Source: Phycisphaerales bacterium (lineage in GTDB: Bacteria > Planctomycetota > Phycisphaerae > Tepidisphaerales > Tepidisphaeraceae). From it: a stretch of 60,480 bases of DNA. Positions 1-8,239 of the stretch are shown piece by piece. The stretch covers positions 1-60,480 of the forward strand of contig JADLBV010000123.1 of assembly GCA_020847545.1 (NCBI GenBank). The letters run 5' to 3'. Made by a program: the position numbers and the translations under genes. The notes beneath the pieces are model-generated. The model was not told the DNA's origin. It saw only the letters and a program-made list of their open reading frames with translations, and did not search any database. The number at the start of each line of letters is the position of its first letter. The first letter of the stretch is position 1.

Positions 1-459
1 AAAGACGTAAAACAGGAAAAAATCCAACGACAAAAACGTCCCCAGAATCCCCGTCTCCAAAAACAAAAAGAGGGCCATGTACCCCTTGGTCATCTTCTGG
101 ATGTTCCACGAGGCGATGCACGCCAGCAGGCAGATGAACGTGGAAAGCAGCACCAGCGGAAACGACAACCCATCGATCCCCACCAGATATTCGATGTTGA
201 ACGACTTGATCCAGCTCGCCCGCTGAACCATCTGCACCACGCCGCCGCTCCCTTGCAGATACCCATAACCGTTGCCGACATCCCATTTGAATGTCGCAAA
301 GAGGAGCAACGACGCCGCGAATGTGATGATCGTCGTCACCAGCGCCGTCCAGCGCACCGCTTCGCGCCCCTTGGCCATCAACACGCCAACCGCCCCGGCC
401 GTCGGCAGGAAGATCAGGATCGTCAACAACCAGTTGTTCAAAAATTCCACCATGCCCAT
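1..459 (-). CDS. nuoM: NADH-quinone oxidoreductase subunit M, N-terminal part (cut by window edge)
   Basis: This is the N-terminal 153 codons of a proton-pumping membrane subunit of respiratory complex I. The frame reads MGMVEFLNNWLLTILIF and continues through hydrophobic segments to a conserved-looking stretch around residues 95-110 (GIDGLSFPLVLLSTF), which is typical of NuoM near its second and third membrane helices. A second ATG lies two codons in (position 453). A purine-rich GAGGGAAAGGG precedes the start. The gene begins 12 nt after the nuoL stop, so it is the next gene of the nuoH-J-K-L-M operon. The stop lies outside the window to the left, so the length and any nuoN downstream cannot be judged. 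Confidence 0.93.
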   Translation of the reverse strand, partial: MGMVEFLNNWLLTILIFLPTAGAVGVLMAKGREAVRWTALVTTIITFAASLLLFATFKWDVGNGYGYLQGSGGVVQMVQRASWIKSFNIEYLVGIDGLSFPLVLLSTFICLLACIASWNIQKMTKGYMALFLFLETGILGTFLSLDFFLFYVF

Positions 460-471
460 CAACCCTTTCCC

Positions 472-2730
472 TCACCCCGACAGCGCCACCATGACCGCCC
501 CCGCCAACCCCAGCGCCACCGCCGCCAACAGCACCATCACATACAGCCGAATTCGTCCACTCTGCGCCGACCGCATCGCCGCGCCGACCCCATGGGCCAG
601 CTCGCCGGTCCCATTGACCGCCCCATCCACCAGATGCCGGTCGATCCACCCCGCCAGCGATGAAATCACCCGCACCACCGTCGACGCGCCGTTCACCGTC
701 CCATCCACCACCCACCGATCAATCCACCGGCAGATGGCAGCGCCACCCAATATGACTCCATCAACCCACACGATCTGATACAACTCATCAAAATACATCC
801 CCCGATAGAGCCAGTTCCGCACCCAATGCGCGGGGGGAATCCTCATCAACCAATCCGCCACCGCATACCCCTTCCAGTAGATCGCCGCCGCCAATCCCAG
901 CCCCACCGCGAACGCCCAGTACGCGAATCGTTCCACCAGATGATGACCCTCGATCTGCGCCCGCTGCGAGGGGGTGCGCTCCCGCACCACCAGCTCATCA
1001 TCCCCCAAAGACTCCTCCTCACCGGGCAACTGGGCCGGCCACGCGGTGGAATATCCGGCGAATTTCATCTCTCCCCTCTCTCCACCCCCCCCGATGGGCC
1101 GGGCCTCTTTCTGGATCAGTTGAGTGCAATACTGCCCCGATTCCCGCATCGACCAGTTCAACAGGTCTTCGATCCCCAGAAATTTTCCGCCGATGATGCT
1201 CAGCACCGCCAGCAGCACCAGCGGCACATACATCACCGCCGACTCGCGGGCGTGTGCGTACAATTTCAAATCCCTCGGCTTGCCCCAGAAGGTCAGCATC
1301 CAGCAGCGCATCATGTAAAACGCCGTCAGATACGCCACCCCCGTCGGCAAAATAAAAAAGAGCCAATACCCCAACCCCCGCCCATGACTCAAATCCACCG
1401 CCAAAACCGAAAACGCCCCCGCATCCCGCAAAATCATCTCCTTGGAATAAAACCCCGAAAAGAACGGCGTCCCCGCGATCGCCAGCACCGCGATTCCAAA
1501 CGTCACCGCCGTGACCGGAATCTTCCGCCACAACCCCCCAAACCGGACCATCTCCTGCTCATGCCCCGCCGCCACGATCACCGAACCGGCCCCCAGAAAC
1601 AGCAGCGACTTGAAAAACGCATGGGTCAACAGATGAAACATCCCCCCCACCCACGACCCCACCCCCAGCGCCAGCATCATGTACCCCAGTTGCGAGATGG
1701 TCGAATAGGCCAGCACCCGCTTGATGTCGCTCTGCGCCAGCGCGATCAACGCCCCGATCGTCAATGTCGCACACCCGATGATCGCGATGAACAACTTCGC
1801 ATCGGGTGTCAGAATCGGAAAGATTCGCCCCACCAGATAGACCCCCGCCGCCACCATGGGGGCCGCGTGAATCAACGCCGACACCGGCGTCGGCCCCTCC
1901 ATCGCATCCGGCAACCAGGTGTGCAGCGGAAACTGCGCCGACTTGCCCATCGCCCCCATGAACAGCCCAACCCCCATGATCGTCAGCAATCCCGACCCGA
2001 ATATCGTCCCATCCGACAGCGCCACCGCCCCCCCCATGCCGGCCGTATGCAGCAACGCATGCAGATGGGGCAACGACACATTCCCCAGATGATAAAACAA
2101 AATCCCCATCCCGATCAGGAACCCGAAATCACCGATGCGGTTGACCACAAACGCCTTGGTCGCGGCGTTGGCGGCCGAGCGTTTTTCATGCCAGAACCCG
2201 ATCAGCAGATATGAACACAAACCCACCAGTTCCCAAAAGACAAAAATCTGCAGCAGCGTCCCCCCGATCACCAACCCCAGCATCGAAAAGCAAAAGAGGG
2301 ACAGATAGGTGAAAAACCGGTGAAAGTTCCGGTCATGCGCCATGTACCCGATTGAAAACAGATGGACCACCAGCGCCACCAGCGTGATCATGGAGAACAT
2401 CGCCACGGTCAAACTGTCCACATACAACCCCACATCCAGATACCCCGGATGATCCTGAGCGATCCCGCCGCCGGTCGGCAGCCAGGAGATCGGCAGCACG
2501 ATCGGCCCCTTGCCCGCACCCCACTCGGCCGCCCCGGCCATCGGGCCGGTTCCACCCGACAACCAGAAGATCATCCCCGTGATGGCGCAGGCGAAACTGC
2601 CGGCGATAAAGGCCGTCCCCACCATCCCCGCCAGCGGATTGCCCAGCCGTTTGCCCGCAAAGAGCAACACCCCAAACGCCGCCAACGGCAGCAGCGTCGA
2701 GATCAGGAGCAACAGTGCGGGCAATGGCAT
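472..2730 (-). CDS. nuoL: NADH-quinone oxidoreductase subunit L
   Basis: Largest antiporter-like membrane subunit of complex I, 752 residues, longer than the roughly 610 of E. coli NuoL. Family hallmarks are visible: ELVGLCSYLLIGFW, KAFVVNRIGDFGFLIG, and the conserved proton-channel segment GKSAQFPLHTWLPDAMEGPTP followed by SALIHAAPMVAAG. The extra length is in two places: a hydrophilic linker at about residues 550-600, and the C-terminal segment leading to the last helix, where the motif WIDRxxVDGxVNG occurs twice, 26 residues apart. The gene lies between nuoK (7 nt upstream) and nuoM. It should act in the inner membrane in NADH:quinone electron transfer coupled to proton pumping. Confidence 0.97.
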   Translation of the reverse strand: MPLPALLLLISTLLPLAAFGVLLFAGKRLGNPLAGMVGTAFIAGSFACAITGMIFWLSGGTGPMAGAAEWGAGKGPIVLPISWLPTGGGIAQDHPGYLDVGLYVDSLTVAMFSMITLVALVVHLFSIGYMAHDRNFHRFFTYLSLFCFSMLGLVIGGTLLQIFVFWELVGLCSYLLIGFWHEKRSAANAATKAFVVNRIGDFGFLIGMGILFYHLGNVSLPHLHALLHTAGMGGAVALSDGTIFGSGLLTIMGVGLFMGAMGKSAQFPLHTWLPDAMEGPTPVSALIHAAPMVAAGVYLVGRIFPILTPDAKLFIAIIGCATLTIGALIALAQSDIKRVLAYSTISQLGYMMLALGVGSWVGGMFHLLTHAFFKSLLFLGAGSVIVAAGHEQEMVRFGGLWRKIPVTAVTFGIAVLAIAGTPFFSGFYSKEMILRDAGAFSVLAVDLSHGRGLGYWLFFILPTGVAYLTAFYMMRCWMLTFWGKPRDLKLYAHARESAVMYVPLVLLAVLSIIGGKFLGIEDLLNWSMRESGQYCTQLIQKEARPIGGGGERGEMKFAGYSTAWPAQLPGEEESLGDDELVVRERTPSQRAQIEGHHLVERFAYWAFAVGLGLAAAIYWKGYAVADWLMRIPPAHWVRNWLYRGMYFDELYQIVWVDGVILGGAAICRWIDRWVVDGTVNGASTVVRVISSLAGWIDRHLVDGAVNGTGELAHGVGAAMRSAQSGRIRLYVMVLLAAVALGLAGAVMVALSG

Positions 2731-2737
2731 CGGTTGA

Positions 2738-3088
2738 TTATCCCTTCAATTGCGTTCCCCGCTCCACATCAATCGTCGTGAAATTGTTGTAGAAGCTCAG
2801 GAAGATCGCCAGCGCCACCGCCGCCTCGGCCGCCGCCAGAATGATCACGAATATGGCGAAGACCTGTCCATCCAGCCGCAACCCTCCAGTCCCTCCCGCA
2901 TCAACCGCAAATCGAAACCGGTTAAACGCCACCAGGTTCACATTGGCCGCGTTGAGGATCAATTCCACCCCCATCAAAATCCCGATGGCGTTGCGCTTGA
3001 GCATCATCGTCGCCAACCCGCAGACAAACAGCATCGCCGCCAGGATCAGATAATGATGCAAACCAACTTGGGCGAGCATGGGTGTCAT
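2738..3088 (-). CDS. nuoK: NADH-quinone oxidoreductase subunit K
   Basis: Small three-helix membrane subunit of complex I, 116 residues against about 100 in E. coli. It shows the family core: HHYLILAAMLFVCGLATMML, then RNAIGILMGVELILNAANVNLVAFNRF with the conserved membrane glutamate, and a third hydrophobic helix FAIFVIILAAAEAAVALAIFLSFY with the second conserved glutamate. The start codon overlaps the nuoJ stop by 4 nt (ATGA), so the two are translationally coupled. The short glycine-rich segment after residue 60 (VDAGGTGGLRLDG) accounts for the slight extra length. Identification is secure from motifs and position. Confidence 0.97.
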   Translation of the reverse strand: MTPMLAQVGLHHYLILAAMLFVCGLATMMLKRNAIGILMGVELILNAANVNLVAFNRFRFAVDAGGTGGLRLDGQVFAIFVIILAAAEAAVALAIFLSFYNNFTTIDVERGTQLKG

Positions 3089-3654
3089 GGTCGTCCCTCC
3101 CGCCGTCGCGCCTTGGCCAGATAGGCCGCCCCGATCATCACCACCAGCAGCAACACGCTGATCAACTCAAAGGGGATCAGATAATCCCCAAGCAACGTCT
3201 GTCCCAGATCGGCGATGGTGGGATGCCGCTCCACCGAGGCCGAATTGGCCGGAAATTGCCTCACAATCGCCATCACCAGCGCCACCGCCGACACCACCGA
3301 CACCCCGATCGCCACCGCCACCTCGCCGATCTTCGGTTCATAGCGAATGCCCGGAGACTTGCTGGTCAGCATCACCCCGAAAATGATCAACACCAGCGTC
3401 CCCCCCGCATAAACCACCAGTTGCACCGCCGCCAGAAACTCCGCATCGAGCAGAAAATACAACCCCGCCACGGCCGTCAGCGTGAACAACAAAAAAACGG
3501 CCGTGCGAACAATATTCCGCGACAACACCACCCCCAGCGCCGATGCCCCCGCGAGGATCGCAAAGAGATAAAACAGCACGGCCGAAGCGCCCGCATCGGG
3601 CGGCTGTGGGGTCGTCTGGGCCAGCAGTTGAATCATCATCGCATCGGCTTCCAA
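3085..3654 (-). CDS. nuoJ: NADH-quinone oxidoreductase subunit J
   Basis: Membrane subunit of complex I, 189 residues with five predicted hydrophobic helices. The conserved third-helix segment FLAAVQLVVYAGGTLVLIIFGVMLT is present and is diagnostic for NuoJ (E. coli has a closely similar VQIIVYAGAIMVLFVFVVMM pattern). The protein ends in a basic tail (KARRREGRP). It begins 6 nt after the nuoH stop and overlaps nuoK by 4 nt. In most 14-gene nuo operons nuoI lies between nuoH and nuoJ; here there is no room for it, so the peripheral 4Fe-4S subunit must be encoded elsewhere or be missing. Confidence 0.96.
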   Translation of the reverse strand: MEADAMMIQLLAQTTPQPPDAGASAVLFYLFAILAGASALGVVLSRNIVRTAVFLLFTLTAVAGLYFLLDAEFLAAVQLVVYAGGTLVLIIFGVMLTSKSPGIRYEPKIGEVAVAIGVSVVSAVALVMAIVRQFPANSASVERHPTIADLGQTLLGDYLIPFELISVLLLVVMIGAAYLAKARRREGRP

Positions 3655-3660
3655 GAAATC

Positions 3661-5019
3661 CTACATCACGATCGGCGCTGGATCGGTCAGCCGCCGCTTG
3701 ATATTGCGACCGCTGATCGCCGCGAACACCACCCATCCCAACAGCGACACGAACAACCCCACCCCCACCAGCGACAACACCAACTGCGTCACCAGCGTCC
3801 CCATCGCATGATGCTGCCCATAATCACCAAACCGCCAGGGTGAATAATCCACCCAGGGCAACCCCGGCCGGCGCGGCACAAACAACTCCCACAACGCCCC
3901 CCCCAGCAAAATCACGCACGCCAATGGCAGCAACACCTTGATGCACACATACAACACCTGATCAATCCTCGGCCGCGGCAGCGTCCACCTCAGCCACATC
4001 TGCACAAACATGATCCCCAGCGCCTTGAGCACAAAGACCGCCGCCGCGATGGCGTTGAGCGCGATCAAACCGGTTGCATGAACCCCGTTCGGATCGGCGG
4101 TCCACTTGTGGTGATAATAACCGATCAAGCCAAACGGATCGTTCCATCCCCCCAGAAACAACGCCGCCTGAATCCCACCCACAATAAACATCGCCGCATA
4201 TTCCGCGAAAAAAAAGAAGGAAAACCGCAACCCCGAATACTCGGTATGAAACCCCGCCACCAATTCCGATTCCGATTCGGGCAGATCAAACGGCGCTCGC
4301 TTGTTGGAAGCCAGCGAGGCGATGAAATAGCAGAAAAATGCCAGAAATGTGAACGGATTTTGGAAAATCAGCCAGGTGTGCAACCCACCCCCCTGAATGT
4401 AACCCAGCTCCACCAGATTCAGCGTCCCCGCGCTCATCACGCCGACAAGAATCGCAATCCCCAACGGAATCTCATACGAAACCATCTGCCCCGCCTCGCG
4501 CATCGCCCCAAAGAGCGACCATTTGTTGTTCGACGCCCACCCCGCCAGGATCACCCCCATCACCTCCACCGACAAAATCGCCAAAACCCAGAACAACCCG
4601 GCCGACAATCGCGGCTCAAACGTGAACTCCGGCCCAAACGGCAACGCCAAAAACGCCGCGAAGACCGGCGCGAACGCAAGATAAGGCGCCAGCCGAAACA
4701 ACCACGAATCGGCGCTTCGCGGCACAAGGTCTTCCTTGAGAATCAGCTTCACCCCATCCGCGATCGACTGCAAAATCCCAATCGGCCCCACGCGATTCGG
4801 CCCCAGTCGGCTCTGCATATGCCCCGCGACCTTGCGCTCCCACCAGATGCTGAACATCGCGATCACCGACACCAGCGGCAAAAAAACCACCGCGATCAGC
4901 AACAAACTGTAAATCACCCGCATCAACAGCGTCGGCGCAATCCCCAATGCCCCAAACCACCACGATTCCATTGAAAAAGTAGGTAAAGAACTGGCAAGCA
5001 TCGGCGTCCAGACAGGCAT
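3661..5019 (-). CDS. nuoH: NADH-quinone oxidoreductase subunit H
   Basis: Membrane subunit forming the quinone-binding joint of complex I. Hallmarks: WWERKVAGHMQSRLGPNRVGP near the N-terminus, DGVKLILKEDLVP, the GREAGQ-like AMREAGQMVSYEIPLG, the signature APFDLPESESELVAGFHTEYSGLRFSFFFFAEY-type block with its acidic cluster, and LRWTLPRPRIDQVL near the C-terminus. The start is uncertain. The frame is open to a GTG at 5076, but the ATG at 5019 is preceded by AAGGA five bases upstream and leaves a more typical N-terminus; the ATG at 4971 (MESWWFG) is a further option. Length from 5019 is 452 residues, long for the family (about 325-400), with additions at both ends and an Asp/Tyr-rich loop (YYHHKWTADPNG). 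Confidence 0.94.
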   Translation of the reverse strand: MPVWTPMLASSLPTFSMESWWFGALGIAPTLLMRVIYSLLLIAVVFLPLVSVIAMFSIWWERKVAGHMQSRLGPNRVGPIGILQSIADGVKLILKEDLVPRSADSWLFRLAPYLAFAPVFAAFLALPFGPEFTFEPRLSAGLFWVLAILSVEVMGVILAGWASNNKWSLFGAMREAGQMVSYEIPLGIAILVGVMSAGTLNLVELGYIQGGGLHTWLIFQNPFTFLAFFCYFIASLASNKRAPFDLPESESELVAGFHTEYSGLRFSFFFFAEYAAMFIVGGIQAALFLGGWNDPFGLIGYYHHKWTADPNGVHATGLIALNAIAAAVFVLKALGIMFVQMWLRWTLPRPRIDQVLYVCIKVLLPLACVILLGGALWELFVPRRPGLPWVDYSPWRFGDYGQHHAMGTLVTQLVLSLVGVGLFVSLLGWVVFAAISGRNIKRRLTDPAPIVM

Positions 5020-5199
5020 GGCATCCTTGTCCATCCGGCAATGCGGATCGGGCTTGTCTCCCCGCTCCTTCTCCACCCGCCGGCAACACCCATTTTGTAG
5101 CCGCCGGCCGTGCTTGCTGTCAAGCCAAACACCCCCGCCACAACATGCCCATCCTCATCGTAAGTGTCGCCTTGGAAAGTATTTGCGTTCCATCTGCCC

Positions 5200-5496
5200 C
5201 TACAGCCCGACCATCTTCTCAATCTTGGCCGCGCAATGAAAATCCTTGTCGGTCAAACCGCCGGCCGAGTGGGTGCTGTAATGCACCACGCACCGGTTAT
5301 ACCCCACCTCCAAATCCGGATGATGATTCTCCCGATGCGAAATCCACGCGATCGCATTCACAAACGCCATCGTTTGGTAATAATCCTTGAACGAATAAAC
5401 CTTGACGATCTCCTCCTTTTGACGCACCCACCCCTCCAGTCCCCGCAATTTTTCCTCAATCCGCCGATCATCCAACGCTTTGTCCGTCATGGCCAT
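5200..5496 (-). CDS. phhB: 4a-hydroxytetrahydrobiopterin dehydratase (PCD/DCoH family)
   Basis: A 98-residue pterin-4a-carbinolamine dehydratase, normally recycling the pterin cofactor of aromatic amino acid hydroxylases; in many bacteria without those enzymes the family is linked to molybdopterin metabolism. The active-site block is intact: ISHRENHHPDLEVGYNRCVV with the His-His pair, followed by HSAGGLTDKDFHCAAKIE. The start ATG has AGGAG five bases upstream (TAGGAGTCAAC); a second ATG lies two codons on. It is divergent from trmL and is separated from nuoH by about 180 bp with no visible gene. No hydroxylase is present in the window, so its physiological substrate is open. Confidence 0.93.
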   Translation of the reverse strand: MAMTDKALDDRRIEEKLRGLEGWVRQKEEIVKVYSFKDYYQTMAFVNAIAWISHRENHHPDLEVGYNRCVVHYSTHSAGGLTDKDFHCAAKIEKMVGL

Positions 5497-5606
5497 GTTG
5501 ACTCCTATCCAAAACCGTCACTTTGCGCCCATCTGCCAACTTCGCCAAGACCAAAAATCCCCATCCGTTTGCATTGGATGAACAATTATTGTTATCACAA
5601 CACCCA

Positions 5607-6065
5607 ATGCGTCCCCACGGCCTGAAAATCGTCCTGATGCAACCGTGCATCGCCCCCAATACCGGCAACATCGCCCGCCTGGCGGTGGCCACGGGGTGCG
5701 AATTGCATCTGGTCCGCCCGCTGGGGTTCGTTCTCAGCGACCGCAATCTTCGCCGCAGCGCCATGGACTATTGGCCAAGGCTCAAATTAACCATCCACGA
5801 TGATACCGAATCCCTCTGGCGCGCCATCGCCGACGGACGGCTCTGGCTCCTCTCCAGCAAAGGGACGCAAACCATCTGGCAGACCCCCTTCACATCCGAT
5901 GATTGGCTGATTTTCGGCAATGAACCACGCGGCCTGCCCGAATCGGTCTGGCAGCGCCACGGCAATCGCGCCATCCGCATCCCGCAAGTCGCCGGCGAAC
6001 GCTGCCTGAATCTCTCCACCGCCGCCGGCGTCGCGGTCTATGAAGCACTCCGACAAATTGCGTAG
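5607..6065 (+). CDS. trmL: tRNA (cytidine/uridine-34-2'-O)-methyltransferase
   Basis: SPOUT-class methyltransferase that 2'-O-methylates the wobble nucleotide of tRNA-Leu isoacceptors. Family motifs are all present: QPCIAPNTGNIARLA near the N-terminus, LFGNEPRGLPE-like IFGNEPRGLPESVW in the middle (SAM-binding knot), and IRIPQVAGERCLNLSTAAGVAVYEA at the C-terminus, the knotted loop with LNLS. From the ATG at 5607 the protein has 152 residues, matching TrmL (about 157). The open frame extends 28 codons further upstream but that extension looks unrelated. No Shine-Dalgarno site is seen before 5607, so initiation may be leaderless; the ATG at 5637 is an alternative. Confidence 0.94.
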   Translation: MRPHGLKIVLMQPCIAPNTGNIARLAVATGCELHLVRPLGFVLSDRNLRRSAMDYWPRLKLTIHDDTESLWRAIADGRLWLLSSKGTQTIWQTPFTSDDWLIFGNEPRGLPESVWQRHGNRAIRIPQVAGERCLNLSTAAGVAVYEALRQIA

Positions 6066-6077
6066 AGGCCAAACCTT

Positions 6078-7334
6078 TTACAACCTCGACATCGCCAACT
6101 CGGTGTCCCGCCCCAGATATCGCGCTCCCCACCACCACAAAACCCCTCCAATCGCCATCATCCCCGACACCGCCAGAAATCCGATGTTCATGTTGTGATC
6201 GAACCGATCCGTGATCATCCCCACCACCGTCGGCGAAATCGCATCCCCCAGTGCGTGAATGACAAAAATATTCACCGCGAACGCCGTCGCCCGCATGGAA
6301 GGGTGCGTCACATTGGCCAGTGCCGTATTGGCCGGCCCGGTGTTGAAAAACAGGCAAAAGACCGCCAGAAAAATGACAATCCACGCATATGGAAACGGCG
6401 TCACCAGCATCAACAAAAACAACGGAAACCCGCACAACATCCCCCCCGCCGACACCAGGAAATAAGACCCCGGAAACCTCCCCCGCAGCTTGTCCCCCGC
6501 GATCCCACCCAGGAGCGTGCTCGAAAGCCCCGCCACCACCACGATGATCCCAAACATCATGTTCACCGAAGAGAGCGTCCCCACCCCGCGAAAATCATGT
6601 ACATACTTGGGCATCCAAAACCCAATCCCCCCGATGGCGAATGTCATCGCCGTCATCGCCAGCGTATTCAGGACATACGAAGGGGTTCGCAGCAAGATTA
6701 AATAATCGCGCGCCGTCGCATGTCGGGCGGCCCCCCGCTCCTTTCCATCGGCCGACCCGCGCGGCGGATCGCGCATGAACATCGCCCACACCCCCAGCGC
6801 AATCCCCGGCGGCACCACAATAAAAAACGCCCAGTGCCAGCTCCACGACGAGGCAACCGCACCACCCAGCGTATATCCCAGCGCGCTCCCCACCGGTATC
6901 GCCATGTAAAACCACGACAACACCTTTCCACGGTGTTCGATCGGGTAATAATCCGAAATGATCGTCGGCGCCACCGGCCCATACGCCGCCTCCCCCACGC
7001 CGACAAAGAGCCTCGTCACCAGCAACAATCCAAACGTCCCCGCCAACCCCGATGCCCCGCTGGCCAATGACCACAAAATCACCCCGATCGCCACCAGCAA
7101 CCACCGCGACCACCGATCCGCCAATACCCCGAAAATCGGCGAGGTCACCATGTACGACAGCATGAACGCCATCGCCAGCCAGCCGGTCTTGGCATCCGCC
7201 TGCGCATCCCCCGCCAAATATTGCTTCTGAATCTCCGGCACCACCGCCGCCAACACCTGACGGTCGATGTAATTGAACAAATTGATGCACAGCAACAGCA
7301 CCAGCGCCGCCCGCGCCCCACGGACGATCCCCAT
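6078..7334 (-). CDS. MFS transporter (Spinster-like)
   Basis: Major facilitator superfamily carrier with about 12 hydrophobic helices. The first helix carries LLLCINLFNYIDRQVLAAVVPEIQ, the signature of the spinster/sugar-phosphate-like bacterial MFS branch; the loop after helix 2 reads FGVLADRWSRWLL, the usual MFS loop motif, and RLFVGVGEAAYGPVAPTIISDYYP follows. Substrate cannot be read from sequence. Start choice is uncertain: the ATG at 7334 (MGIVRG) directly precedes helix 1 and has AGGTGG about 10 nt upstream, while the frame is open to ATG 7373 and GTG 7439. It is divergent from the SDR/CoA-transferase/thiolase operon, so it may import the acid that operon consumes; this is inference from position. 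Confidence 0.85.
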   Translation of the reverse strand: MGIVRGARAALVLLLCINLFNYIDRQVLAAVVPEIQKQYLAGDAQADAKTGWLAMAFMLSYMVTSPIFGVLADRWSRWLLVAIGVILWSLASGASGLAGTFGLLLVTRLFVGVGEAAYGPVAPTIISDYYPIEHRGKVLSWFYMAIPVGSALGYTLGGAVASSWSWHWAFFIVVPPGIALGVWAMFMRDPPRGSADGKERGAARHATARDYLILLRTPSYVLNTLAMTAMTFAIGGIGFWMPKYVHDFRGVGTLSSVNMMFGIIVVVAGLSSTLLGGIAGDKLRGRFPGSYFLVSAGGMLCGFPLFLLMLVTPFPYAWIVIFLAVFCLFFNTGPANTALANVTHPSMRATAFAVNIFVIHALGDAISPTVVGMITDRFDHNMNIGFLAVSGMMAIGGVLWWWGARYLGRDTELAMSRL

Positions 7335-7483
7335 GCCGCCCGATCCACCTGATGATGATTCCGTTGCCACCATGCCCACGAAGCGAGCATCATGCCGGGC
7401 GGATTTGCCTAACGCAATCGCTTGAATCCGATCCAACACTTCCCGACAATGCCACCAACCTCAAAACCAGGAGACGCCTCTCG

Positions 7484-8239
7484 ATGATACCGATCGATTT
7501 AAGTGGAAAAGTGGCCTTGATCACCGGCGGCAGCCAGGGCCTCGGCGAGGAATTCGCCCGCACCCTGCACCGCGCCGGCGCGGCCGTCGCGATCAACTAT
7601 TTTCCCGACCCCGCCGGCGTCAACCAGAAACGCGCCCAATCACTGGCCACCGACCTTGGCCAACGCACCATCGTCTATGGCGGCGACGTGCGCGACCTGA
7701 CCATGATGCAGGGAACCGCCCGGCAGGTCGTCGCCGACCTTGGCCGACTGGACATCCTCATCAACAACGCCGGCATCCTGCGAGACAAAACCCTCAAAAA
7801 TCTCGACGCCGAACATTGGCAGGATGTCATCGACACCAACCTGACCGGCGTATTCAACGCCTGCAAGGGCGCTGTCCCGGTGATGTCGGATGGCGGGCGG
7901 ATCATCAGCCTCGCCTCCATCGCCGCCGTCGTCGGCTTCTTCGGCCAATCCAACTACGCCGCCGCCAAGGCGGGCGTCATGGGCCTGACGCGCGTTCTCA
8001 GCCGTGAACTCGCCCGCCGGCGCATCACCGTCAACGCCGTCGCCCCCGGCGTGGTCCTCACCGAGATGGGCAAGAGCATCCCCGATGAAGTGCGCGCCGA
8101 AATGCTCAAAAACATCCCGCTGGGCCGACTCGGCGAACCCTCCGAAATCGCCGGAGCCGTCCTGTTCCTCTGCAGCGACCTGGCCTCCTACATCACCGGC
8201 CAGACATTGCACGTCAACGGTGGGTGGATCGCACCATGA
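7484..8239 (+). CDS. SDR family oxidoreductase (FabG / 3-hydroxybutyrate dehydrogenase-like)
   Basis: Classical short-chain dehydrogenase/reductase, 251 residues. Cofactor motif TGGSQGLGEEFA at about residues 14-25, NNAGILRD at about 92, catalytic Ser in ISLASIAAV, YAAAKAG with catalytic Tyr and Lys at about 160, and the C-terminal SYITGQTLHVNGGW typical of FabG/PhaB-type enzymes. The ATG at 7484 has AGGAG 10-11 nt upstream; 44 upstream codons in the same frame overlap the divergent MFS leader and are unlikely to be coding. Its stop overlaps the CoA-transferase start (ATGA). With the next two genes it could oxidise 3-hydroxybutyrate to acetoacetate, or reduce acetoacetyl groups; direction cannot be told from sequence. 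Confidence 0.9.
   Translation: MIPIDLSGKVALITGGSQGLGEEFARTLHRAGAAVAINYFPDPAGVNQKRAQSLATDLGQRTIVYGGDVRDLTMMQGTARQVVADLGRLDILINNAGILRDKTLKNLDAEHWQDVIDTNLTGVFNACKGAVPVMSDGGRIISLASIAAVVGFFGQSNYAAAKAGVMGLTRVLSRELARRRITVNAVAPGVVLTEMGKSIPDEVRAEMLKNIPLGRLGEPSEIAGAVLFLCSDLASYITGQTLHVNGGWIAP

Noticed and set aside
826-2214. 462-residue plus-strand open frame opposite nuoL
   Set aside because: Its Arg/His/Gln/Pro-rich composition is that of an antisense shadow of a GC-rich gene; nuoL motifs explain the region.
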